A stretch of DNA of 37,232 bases from CAYJKB01 sp964370625 (GTDB lineage Bacteria > Bacillota > Clostridia > Oscillospirales > Butyricicoccaceae): the NCBI GenBank assembly GCA_964370625.1, contig CAYJKB010000017.1, positions 1 to 37,232 of the forward strand. The letters are read 5' to 3'. Every line of letters begins with the position of its first letter. Position 1 is the stretch's first letter. Of this stretch, positions 30,877 through 37,232 are shown one piece after another. The notes beneath the pieces are model-generated. The model had not been told where the DNA came from, made no database searches, and worked only from the letters and a program-made list of their open reading frames with translations. The position numbers were made by a program, and so were the translations under genes.

Positions 30877-31212
30877 CTATTCTTTCTCTTTAAGAACGAT
30901 CGTGATGTGCGATGTTCTCTTAAGAATTCTGAATGCGCGACCTTGAGCACGTGGATGTACTCTTTTCATAACAGGTCCTGGTGTAACAAATGTTGCATCA
31001 ACATATAGTTTTTCAGGGTCCATGCCGTGATTGTTCTCCGCATTGGCAACTGCACTCTTTAATAGCTTAATCAAAAGCTCGGAGGCAGCTTTGGGAGTAT
31101 TCATCAGTATTGCAGCCGCTGTTCCTGCATCCTTGCCACGGATAAGATCACAAACAATCTTAACCTTACGAGGTGCAATTCTAGCGTGTCTTAAATACGC
31201 TCTTGCTTCCAT
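30877..31212 (-). CDS. rplV: 50S ribosomal protein L22
   Basis: L22 (uL22) extends a beta-hairpin into the exit tunnel, where changes give macrolide resistance in other species. The 111 residues show RAYLRHARIAPRKVKIVCDL, AVANAENNHG and the loop region VMKRVHPRAQGRAFRILKRT, which looks unaltered. It lies 14 bp before rpsC. Confidence 0.98.
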   Translation of the reverse strand: MEARAYLRHARIAPRKVKIVCDLIRGKDAGTAAAILMNTPKAASELLIKLLKSAVANAENNHGMDPEKLYVDATFVTPGPVMKRVHPRAQGRAFRILKRTSHITIVLKEKE

Positions 31213-31230
31213 TTAACTTTCCTCCTAAGT

Positions 31231-31512
31231 TTACTTGCCGTTATTTGATGTTCTGCTTCCAGCATGACCTTTGTAGGTACGAGTTGGAGCAAATTCACCT
31301 AATTTGTGGCCTACCATGTCTTCGCTTACATATACTGGAACGTGTTTACGTCCATCATGCACTGCGAAAGTGTGTCCTACGAATTCTGGGAAAATAGTTG
31401 ATGCTCTAGACCAAGTCTTGATTACTTTCTTTTCGCCAGCTTCGTTCATTGTTAAAACCTTTTTGATAAGCTCAGGAGCTACAAAAGGCCCTTTTTTAAT
31501 ACTTCTGCCCAT
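31231..31512 (-). CDS. rpsS: 30S ribosomal protein S19
   Basis: S19 (uS19) sits in the 30S head with S13. The 93 residues begin MGRSIKKGPFVAPELIKKV and include IKTWSRASTIFPEFVGHTF and HKLGEFAPTRTYKGHAG, the family signature. Gap to rplB is 18 bp with a good ribosome binding site. Confidence 0.98.
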   Translation of the reverse strand: MGRSIKKGPFVAPELIKKVLTMNEAGEKKVIKTWSRASTIFPEFVGHTFAVHDGRKHVPVYVSEDMVGHKLGEFAPTRTYKGHAGSRTSNNGK

Positions 31513-31530
31513 AAATATAGTCTCCTTTCA

Positions 31531-32364
31531 TTACTTACCGTTACGACGGCGTACAATTTGTTTATCTGTTCTGTGATTTTTCTTACGAGTTTTGTAGCCA
31601 AGTGCTGGTTTACCCCAAGGAGTAACAGGACCTGAACGACCGATTGGTGATTTACCTTCACCACCACCGTGTGGGTGATCACAAGGGTTCATTACAGAAC
31701 CACGAACAGTTGGACGGATACCCATATGACGAGTACGTCCAGCTTTACCGATTTGTACATTTTCATGATCTAAGTTTGAAACTTGACCAATTACTGCACG
31801 ACACTCAGTACGAATGTAACGAACTTCTCCACTTGGTAGACGAACTTGAGCTTTTCCGCCTTCTTTCGCCATAAGTTGTGCGCTACCACCTGCTGAACGA
31901 ACAAGTTGAGCACCTTTACCAGGATATAATTCAACGTTGTGAATTATTGTACCAACTGGGATGTATTCGATTGGTAAACAGTTACCAGGTTTAATATCAG
32001 CTGTGTTAGATGAGATAACAACATCGCCAACTTTTAAGCTGTGAGGTGCGATGATGTAAGCTTTAACACCGTCTTCATATTGAACTAGTGCAATGTTTGC
32101 AGATCTGTTTGGGTCATATTCTAATGTCATAACAGTTGCAGGCATATCTACTTTATTACGTTTAAAGTCGATAATTCTGTATTTTCTTTTGTTACCGCCG
32201 CCACGATGACGAACAGTGATGCGACCATAGCTGTTACGGCCAGCATTCTTTTTCAAAGTCTCAAGTAGACTTCTTTCAGGCTTGACCTTACTTAACCCCG
32301 AATAGTCAAGAACTGACATATTACGTCTGGAAGGGGTTGTAGGATTAAAGGTCTTAATTGCCAT
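31531..32364 (-). CDS. rplB: 50S ribosomal protein L2
   Basis: L2 (uL2) supports the peptidyl transferase centre. The 277-residue length is standard. Motifs are RNMSVLDYSGLSK near the start, RHRGGGNKRKYRIIDFKR, and HPHGGGEGKSPIGRSGPVTP near the end, containing the conserved histidine near the active centre. The ATG at 32364 (MAIKTFNPTTPS) matches family N-termini. An in-frame TTG three codons upstream lies too close to the AAAAGGAG site. A 113-bp spacer from rplW precedes it. Confidence 0.97.
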   Translation of the reverse strand: MAIKTFNPTTPSRRNMSVLDYSGLSKVKPERSLLETLKKNAGRNSYGRITVRHRGGGNKRKYRIIDFKRNKVDMPATVMTLEYDPNRSANIALVQYEDGVKAYIIAPHSLKVGDVVISSNTADIKPGNCLPIEYIPVGTIIHNVELYPGKGAQLVRSAGGSAQLMAKEGGKAQVRLPSGEVRYIRTECRAVIGQVSNLDHENVQIGKAGRTRHMGIRPTVRGSVMNPCDHPHGGGEGKSPIGRSGPVTPWGKPALGYKTRKKNHRTDKQIVRRRNGK

Positions 32365-32477
32365 GTGTTTCAACTCCTTTTAATGCTTTCTTATCGGGAT
32401 GCAATCCCATATATTTTGCCTTTCGGCACGGTGCAAAACTTGTTTGCCCTTATATAATTTAACTGAAACGTGTCAGA
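32365..32477. other. Structured spacer between rplW and rplB
   Basis: GGGAT/ATCCC (32394-32406) and TTTTGC/GCAAAA (32414-32438, with an inner GCC/GGC) can form hairpins. There is no terminator-like T-run and no gene. rplW and rplB are usually separated by far less. Confidence 0.45.
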
Positions 32478-32771
32478 TTAAACCATGTTTTCGAAGATTT
32501 CAATAGTTTTTGAGCCTTCAGCTAAAGTAACGATAGCTTTTTTTCTAGCTGGTGTTCTACCAACATGAACGCCCATTCTTTTTTGTTTTCCAGGTAAAGT
32601 GATAGTGTTAACTTTTGCAACTTTTACACCGAAAATTTCTTCGATAGCTTTCTTGATTTCGATTTTACCAGCTGTACGCTGTACTTCGAAAACGTATTTC
32701 CCATTTTGCAGGCCTTCCATTGAACGCTCTGTGATAATAGGACGTCTTATAATATCGTAAGCACTTTTCAT
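32478..32771 (-). CDS. rplW: 50S ribosomal protein L23
   Basis: L23 (uL23) is the docking site for trigger factor and the signal recognition particle at the tunnel exit. The 97 residues show YDIIRRPIITERSMEGLQNG, YVFEVQRTAGKIEIKKAIEE and VKVAKVNTITLPGKQKRMG. It overlaps the rplD stop by one base. Confidence 0.97.
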   Translation of the reverse strand: MKSAYDIIRRPIITERSMEGLQNGKYVFEVQRTAGKIEIKKAIEEIFGVKVAKVNTITLPGKQKRMGVHVGRTPARKKAIVTLAEGSKTIEIFENMV

Positions 32772-33394
32772 TATGCGTACACCTCCTCAAGTTTTGCTAT
32801 TGCTGCTTTATCAATGATAAATTTACCAGCATCTAAAATATCGTATACGTTTAATGTAGATACAATAGTTGTTTTAACATTTTGAATGTTAGCTGCACTT
32901 TTAACAACGTTTGTGCGAACTTCTGGAGTTACAACAAGAGCTTTTCTTGGAACTTCTAAAGCTTTTAAGAAAGCAACGAAGTTTTTAGTCTTGATTTCAC
33001 CCATATCTAGGTTGTCGATAACAATGATGTCACCGCTTGCTGCTTTAGTTGATAAAGCACTCATAAGAGCTAGACGACGCATTTTTTTGTTTAGTGAGTA
33101 ACGGTAGCTACGAGGTTTAGGACCTAGAGCGATACCACCGTGTGTCCATTGTGGTGAACGGATAGAACCTTGACGAGCTCTACCTGTACCTTTTTGTCTC
33201 CATGGTTTAATACCACCACCACGAACTTCAGCACGAGTTAATGTGCTTTGTGTACCTTGACGACAATTTGCAAGGTGATTTTTTACCGCTTCATGAAGAA
33301 CCGGAGCATTAGGCTCGATACCGAAAATTGCATCTGATAATGTAATTTCTGATACTTTTTTGCCTGTCATATCATAAACTGCTACGTTTGGCAT
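32771..33394 (-). CDS. rplD: 50S ribosomal protein L4
   Basis: L4 (uL4) reaches into the exit tunnel and in gamma-proteobacteria also represses its own S10 operon. The 207 residues include the tunnel loop (TRAEVRGGGIKPWRQKGTGR and ARQGSIRSPQWTHGGIALGP), then the C-terminal Rossmann-like domain. No mutation stands out in the loop. It lies 25 bp after rplC. Confidence 0.97.
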   Translation of the reverse strand: MPNVAVYDMTGKKVSEITLSDAIFGIEPNAPVLHEAVKNHLANCRQGTQSTLTRAEVRGGGIKPWRQKGTGRARQGSIRSPQWTHGGIALGPKPRSYRYSLNKKMRRLALMSALSTKAASGDIIVIDNLDMGEIKTKNFVAFLKALEVPRKALVVTPEVRTNVVKSAANIQNVKTTIVSTLNVYDILDAGKFIIDKAAIAKLEEVYA

Positions 33395-33419
33395 ATACTT
33401 TTCCTCCTTTCCTTATCCC

Positions 33420-34055
33420 TTAGGCGTTCTTTACTGTGTTCTTTAGGAATACAATACCGCCACGAGGACCAGGAACTGCGCCTCTTACAGCAATAAGGTT
33501 AAGTTCTGCATCAACCTTAACAACATCAAGGTTTTGAATCGTAACCTGCTCTGCACCTAAGTGACCCGGCATTATTTTACCTTTGAAAATTCTTGAAGGT
33601 GATGAACATGAGCCCATTGAACCTGCATGTCTGTGTACTGGACCACCACCGTGAGACATACGTCCACGAGATGCGTTCCAACGTTTAATAGTTCCGGCAA
33701 AACCTTTACCTTTACTAATACCAGTTACATCAACTCTTTCGCCTTCAGCGAAAACATCAGCTTTAACTGTGTCCCCTAAGTTGTAAGATGATACATCTTC
33801 AAGACGGAATTCTTTAAGATATTTCTTAACAGCATCTCCGGCTTTTTTAAGGTGACCCACCTCAGCTTTTGTTAGTTTGCGTTCTACAACGTCCATGAAA
33901 CCTAATTGAACAGCTTCGTATCCTTCTTTTTCAACACTTTTAAGTTGTGTTACTGTACAAGGACCCGCTTCAATTACAGTTACAGGAATAACTTTTCCTT
34001 CAGCATCAAAAATTTGAGTCATCCCAACTTTTTTGCCGATAATTCCCTTTTGCAT
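33420..34055 (-). CDS. rplC: 50S ribosomal protein L3
   Basis: L3 (uL3) is an early assembly protein that reaches the peptidyl transferase centre. The 211 residues start MQKGIIGKKVGMTQIFDAEG and include VTGISKGKGFAGTIKRWN and SHGGGPVHRHAGSMGS. A good GGAGG lies before the ATG. A 102-bp structured spacer separates it from rpsJ. Confidence 0.98.
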   Translation of the reverse strand: MQKGIIGKKVGMTQIFDAEGKVIPVTVIEAGPCTVTQLKSVEKEGYEAVQLGFMDVVERKLTKAEVGHLKKAGDAVKKYLKEFRLEDVSSYNLGDTVKADVFAEGERVDVTGISKGKGFAGTIKRWNASRGRMSHGGGPVHRHAGSMGSCSSPSRIFKGKIMPGHLGAEQVTIQNLDVVKVDAELNLIAVRGAVPGPRGGIVFLKNTVKNA

Positions 34056-34083
34056 TATTTGTTTCCTCCTATTAGGTTATTGG

Positions 34084-34140
34084 TTGACAAAGGGTTTCGC
34101 CAACATGACCTTGTTCGGTGTGAAAACTTCCGAACTTGTC
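34084..34140 (-). other. Structured spacer between rpsJ and rplC
   Basis: GTTCGG (34113-34118) pairs with CCGAAC (34130-34135), and an outer GACAA/TTGTC pair (34086-34090 with 34136-34140) encloses it. There is no T-run, so it is not a terminator. A second weak stem, ACTCTAA/TTAGAGT (34143-34164), spans the rpsJ stop codon. Confidence 0.5.
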
Positions 34141-34157
34141 GCACTCTAAAATTTTTA

Positions 34158-34460
34158 TTAGAGTTTTATCTCAATCTCTACACCAGCTGGTAAATCAAGG
34201 CTCATTAGAGACTCAACTGTTTTTTGACCAGGGTTTAAGATATCAATCAAACGTTTGTGTGTTCTTCTTTCGAATTGCTCACGGCTATCTTTGTACTTAT
34301 GAACAGCACGCAGGATAGTAACGATTTGACGCTCTGTTGGTAGCGGAATAGGGCCTGATACTTTAGCACCTGTTCTTTTCGCTGTTTCAACAATTTTTTC
34401 AGCAGCTCCGTCGATTAGTTGGTAATCGTAAGCTTTAAGTCTGATTCTGATTTTTTCCAT
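34158..34460 (-). CDS. rpsJ: 30S ribosomal protein S10
   Basis: S10 (uS10, NusE) is a 30S head protein and also a partner of NusB in antitermination. The 100 residues begin MEKIRIRLKAYDYQLIDGAA and contain KVSGPIPLPTERQIVTILRA and RTHKRLIDI, all standard. It is the first gene of the superoperon. The ATG follows GAGGAGG and a long leader with several hairpins. Confidence 0.98.
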   Translation of the reverse strand: MEKIRIRLKAYDYQLIDGAAEKIVETAKRTGAKVSGPIPLPTERQIVTILRAVHKYKDSREQFERRTHKRLIDILNPGQKTVESLMSLDLPAGVEIEIKL

Positions 34461-34800
34461 TTCTTATTTCCTCCTCGTAGTCGTACATCTTTTTAATGTA
34501 ATATAAGGTCGTCGTCTACGGAGAGAAACTGCACACTTCGCCGTGCGTATCACGCACAGATATAAAATTAGTCGGAAAGATAGCGTAATAGGCTTTACTC
34601 CGACAAAACAGAAATGCATTGGTTTACTGCACAGGCTTAAAGTAATCGCATGGTTACTCCAGTTCCTGATTTACGCAAAAACGTACATTCGCTATTATTA
34701 AGCAGTTCTCAGCCGCCCGATTTACGGACCTACTCCGTGAAAGTTACCTGCAAAGCAGCAATCTCCCACATCATCGCACATACCTAATTTGTAGGTACTA
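34461..34800 (-). ncRNA. Structured 5' leader of the S10 operon (candidate cis-regulatory RNA)
   Basis: About 340 nt between the promoter and rpsJ hold no gene and are markedly richer in G and C than other intergenic DNA here. Hairpins, in transcript order, are TACCTA/TAGGTA (34782-34798), CTGC/GCAG (34749-34759), ACGGA/TCCGT (34724-34738), AGTAA/TTACT (34640-34657), GTCGGA/TCCGAC with a nested GTAA/TTAC (34571-34604) and GTGCGT/ACGCAC (34543-34557). There is no T-box motif and no T-run that would mark an attenuator. Ribosomal-protein autoregulation or antitermination is the likely role, by inference. Confidence 0.6.
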
Positions 34801-34804
34801 GAAC

Positions 34805-34833
34805 ATAATACTATATATGAGCATTTATGTCAA
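34805..34833 (-). promoter_or_regulatory. Promoter of the S10-spc-alpha ribosomal superoperon
   Basis: Minus strand TTGACA (34828-34833), 17 nt, TATTAT (34805-34810). It is followed by the long structured leader and is the only strong promoter seen before rpsJ. Upstream DNA (34834-34936) is A/T-tract-rich, as expected of an UP-like region, and holds no gene. Confidence 0.85.
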
Positions 34834-34936
34834 TAGATTTTTTGATTTTTTTGTAGAATTTTTCAAATAAATTTTATGCATTTTTAACATTTACATTTTT
34901 TTGCAAAGTTTGCTATTTTTTATGTGACCTTAACAT

Positions 34937-34983
34937 AAAAAAACAGCAGCAAACAGATGAATTATCACAGTCTATTCACTGCT
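34937..34983 (-). terminator. Intrinsic terminator of argD-argF
   Basis: A 13-bp stem including wobbles (AGCAGTGAATAGA, 34971-34983, with TCTGTTTGCTGCT, 34945-34957) is followed by seven T on the minus strand. Confidence 0.88.
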
Positions 34984-35025
34984 ATTTCTCTTACATTATA
35001 ATATAGGCAAAATACGGCTTTAAAA

Positions 35026-35940
35026 TTATGCCATCAATTTTACCATTACAGCCTTTTGAGCATGTAAACGATTTTCTGCTTCTTCAAAAATGCTATCAGC
35101 ATGTTTATCCATAATTTCTGCTGAAATTTCTTCGCCACGATGTGCAGGTAGACAGTGAAGTACAATTGCATCAGCTTTTGCATTTTTCATCAGTTCATCA
35201 TTTACTTGATATCCATCAAATGCAATTTTACGTTTTTCTGCTTCATCTTCTTGACCCATGCTAGCCCAAACATCAGTGTATACAACATCAGCGTCTTTCA
35301 CAGCTTCAACAATATTGCTTGTAATCGTAATTTTTGCACCTTTAGCTTGTTCAGCTTTTACAAAGTTCATTACTTCTTCAGCTGGATAATAACCTTCAGG
35401 ACACGCAACAGTCACTTCCATACCAGTTTTTACACCACCAACAATAAGGCTGTGTGCCATGTTATTTCCATCGCCAATATAGCACATTTTAAGTCCTTCA
35501 AGTGCCATTTTCTTTTCACGTATAGTCATAAGGTCGGCCAATACTTGGCAAGGGTGCCACATATCAGTTAAACCATTAATTACAGGAATAGATCCATATT
35601 TCGCCAAATCTTCAACTTCTTGTTGCTCGAAAGTTCTAATCATGATACCGTCTAGGTAACGTGATAAAACACGTGCTGTATCCTCTACAGGTTCACCACG
35701 TCCGATTTGTAAATCTCTGTTTGATAAAAATAATGCTTGGCCACCAAGTTGATACATACCCACTTCAAAAGAAACTCTTGTACGAGTAGATGACTTTTGG
35801 AATATCATACCTAAACTTTTTCCTTTTAGGTGATGATGTTGAATATTGTTTTTTGTTTCATATTTAAGTTGGTCTGCCAAATCTAAAAGTCCAATAATTT
35901 CATCTTTTGATAGGTCAATTAATTTTAATAAATGTTGCAT
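35026..35940 (-). CDS. argF: Ornithine carbamoyltransferase
   Basis: It joins carbamoyl phosphate to ornithine, giving citrulline, in the cytoplasm. The 304-residue protein has the carbamoyl-phosphate motif STRTRVSFE (about 53-61), the HPCQVLADL motif, GDGNNMAHSL, and the ornithine-site HCLPAHRGEE. Linkage to argD, 4 bp upstream, argues for the anabolic ArgF over the catabolic ArcB. The ATG lies within reach of GGAGG inside the end of argD, so translation is coupled. A strong terminator follows. Confidence 0.97.
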   Translation of the reverse strand: MQHLLKLIDLSKDEIIGLLDLADQLKYETKNNIQHHHLKGKSLGMIFQKSSTRTRVSFEVGMYQLGGQALFLSNRDLQIGRGEPVEDTARVLSRYLDGIMIRTFEQQEVEDLAKYGSIPVINGLTDMWHPCQVLADLMTIREKKMALEGLKMCYIGDGNNMAHSLIVGGVKTGMEVTVACPEGYYPAEEVMNFVKAEQAKGAKITITSNIVEAVKDADVVYTDVWASMGQEDEAEKRKIAFDGYQVNDELMKNAKADAIVLHCLPAHRGEEISAEIMDKHADSIFEEAENRLHAQKAVMVKLMA

Positions 35941-35944
35941 AGCC

Positions 35945-37132
35945 TTATTCCTCCGTAAATACTTTTTTCATAATTCTAAGAGAATCATCAATATCTTCAT
36001 ATGATATATTAAGTGATGGAAGTAATCTAATTGCGTTTTTGCCAGCAGTCAGCACAAGTACACCTTGCTCCATAAGTTTCGTCATGTAAGCACCTTGTGT
36101 CCCCTCGTCTACTACGATACCAAGCATAAGCCCCATGCCACGAACACCATGAATTTTTGATGAGCCAAATTCTAATATTTTTTTCGTGAAATATTCACCT
36201 TTTTCACGTACTTCTTTGTAAAATTCCTCATTATTCACTATCGAAAGCACAGCATTTGCAGCAGAACACGCAAGAGGAGTCCCTCCAAAAGTTGTCGCAT
36301 GTGTTCCAGCTGTTAGAACATCGCAAGCTTTACTATTTCCAAGAATACCACCAATCGGCACTCCCCCAGCTAAACCTTTTGCAACTGTTACAACATCAGG
36401 CATAATTCCATATTGCATAAATGCAAATAAACTACCAGTTCTTCCGATACCTGTTTGTACTTCATCTATCACTAAAAGCAAATCTTTTTCATCGCAGAAA
36501 GCACGTACTTTTTGCACAAATTCTTTTTCAAGTGGTAATACTCCACCCTCACCTTGTACAAGTTCAATCATAATTGCACAAGTTTCATTTGTAACTGCTT
36601 TCACTATGCTGTCAAAATCATTTGCTGTCGCATAGTCAAAACCATCGGTGAATGGAAAAAAGTAATTATGAAATTTTTCTTGACCTGTTGCTTTCAGGGT
36701 TGTGATAGTTCTACCATGAAATGAATTATGCAAAGTTACAATTCTATTACGACCTTCGCCATATTTATCAAAACTATATTTTCTACAAAGTTTTATAGCT
36801 CCCTCATTTGACTCAGCACCACTATTTGAGAAAAACATTTTTGACATTCCAGATGTCTCACATAGAGTTTTTGCTGTAATTGTCATAGGCTCTGTTGTGT
36901 AAAGGTTTGACATATGGATAAGTGTTTCTGCTTGTTTTGCAATAGCATCAGTTAAAATAGGGTTTGCATGACCTACTGAATTTACACCGATACCAGAAGT
37001 TAAGTCTATATATTTTTTTCCGTCAGCATCCCATACATAAGATTGCTCACCACGTTCTAATACCAATGGAATACGTCCGTATGTATTCATTACAAAGTTC
37101 GTTTCATCTTGTTTTATTAGTTTTCCATCCAA
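35945..37132 (-). CDS. argD: Acetylornithine aminotransferase
   Basis: ArgD transfers the amino group from glutamate to N-acetylglutamate semialdehyde in arginine synthesis, and in some species also serves lysine synthesis. The 395-residue length is typical of this class III PLP enzyme. Seen are the cofactor contacts in SGAESNEGAIKL, LLVIDEVQTGIGRTG with the PLP-ring Asp, the lysine of VTVAKGLAGGVPIGG, and HATTFGGTPLACSAA. The start is TTG at 37132, with AAGGAGG 8 nt upstream; the frame is open further up, but that stretch reads through the palindromic repeat. It leads the argD-argF pair; other arg genes may lie beyond the window. Confidence 0.95.
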   Translation of the reverse strand: MDGKLIKQDETNFVMNTYGRIPLVLERGEQSYVWDADGKKYIDLTSGIGVNSVGHANPILTDAIAKQAETLIHMSNLYTTEPMTITAKTLCETSGMSKMFFSNSGAESNEGAIKLCRKYSFDKYGEGRNRIVTLHNSFHGRTITTLKATGQEKFHNYFFPFTDGFDYATANDFDSIVKAVTNETCAIMIELVQGEGGVLPLEKEFVQKVRAFCDEKDLLLVIDEVQTGIGRTGSLFAFMQYGIMPDVVTVAKGLAGGVPIGGILGNSKACDVLTAGTHATTFGGTPLACSAANAVLSIVNNEEFYKEVREKGEYFTKKILEFGSSKIHGVRGMGLMLGIVVDEGTQGAYMTKLMEQGVLVLTAGKNAIRLLPSLNISYEDIDDSLRIMKKVFTEE

Positions 37133-37187
37133 AATATAGTCCTCCTTAGATTTTTTTATTGTGTTTAGTTTTATAATTTCATTATGT

Positions 37188-37232
37188 GCCTCCACCTTTG
37201 GGGGAGGTGTCACGAAGTGACGGAGGGGGTAT
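37188..37232. repeat. Palindromic intergenic repeat (REP-like) at the window edge
   Basis: The segment has an outer CCTCC/GGAGG arrangement, then GTCAC-GAA-GTGAC (37209-37221), then GGAGGGGG. GC-rich palindromes of this kind, with a TCACTTCGTGA core between C-rich and G-rich blocks, are scattered through many gut Clostridia. It may extend past the window. Confidence 0.6.

Noticed and set aside
27571..32438. A shared element between the rpsN-rpsH and rplW-rplB spacers
   Set aside because: Both hold TTTTGC and GCACCG-like words, but the matches are short and out of register, so common origin cannot be claimed by eye.
34461..34800. T-box or other tRNA-sensing leader before rpsJ
   Set aside because: No T-box consensus (AGGGTGG-like) and no terminator/antiterminator pair is present; the stems differ from a T-box layout.
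1..37232. CRISPR arrays, tRNA or rRNA genes, toxin-antitoxin or phage-defence systems
   Set aside because: No regularly spaced direct repeats, cloverleaf-like genes or recognisable defence proteins were seen on either strand.

Overview
The window looks like a chromosomal segment of a low-GC, Gram-positive anaerobe of the Clostridia, possibly near Lachnospirales. The reasons are the AT-rich intergenic DNA with strong TTGaca/TATAAT promoters, the clostridial ribosomal gene order (adk, map, a KOW-domain gene, infA, rpmJ, rpsM), the zinc-type S14, the MEP isoprenoid genes next to a CarD-type regulator, an SLH-domain surface protein, and a type IV pilus motor of the kind found in Clostridia. The genus cannot be fixed from sequence reading alone. 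Almost all genes are on the minus strand; the exceptions are one orphan membrane protein, the opuC pair and a nitroreductase.

Layout. Positions 1-4318 hold a pilus assembly block: pilC (cut by the window edge), pilT and pilB, with separate promoters for pilB-pilT and for pilC. Positions 4319-7315 are an accessory patch with an orphan membrane protein, a lone IS3-type insertion-sequence end, a small hypothetical membrane protein and an acetate-transporter-like gene. Positions 7376-10303 form a housekeeping run: a metallo-beta-lactamase-fold hydrolase, ispF, ispD and a CarD-like regulator. Positions 10457-13778 hold a small two-helix membrane protein divergent from an osmoprotectant ABC transporter (ATPase with CBS domains, then a fused permease/binding protein). 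A nitroreductase follows, then a 1101-residue SLH surface protein and an HPr-like protein that lacks the phosphorylatable histidine.

Positions 18567-34833 are the complete S10-spc-alpha ribosomal superoperon, from a strong promoter at 34805-34833 to a terminator after rplQ. It encodes ribosomal proteins, SecY, adenylate kinase, methionine aminopeptidase, IF-1 and the RNA polymerase alpha subunit. Between promoter and rpsJ lies a roughly 340-nt leader rich in hairpins. Several internal spacers (rpsJ-rplC, rplW-rplB, rpsN-rpsH, infA-rpmJ, rpoA-rplQ) are unusually long for this operon and hold hairpins or short repeats. The last 2.2 kb hold argD-argF of arginine biosynthesis, ended by a terminator, with a palindromic repeat at the window edge.

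The best candidates for something new are: an 18-bp near-palindrome upstream of both pilus promoters, which may be the binding site of a pilus regulator; the structured S10-operon leader; and the histidine-less, Crh-like HPr protein. I found no CRISPR array, tRNA, rRNA, complete mobile element or obvious defence system. Four genes (pilC, the orphan membrane protein, ispD, argD) are best read with TTG start codons.
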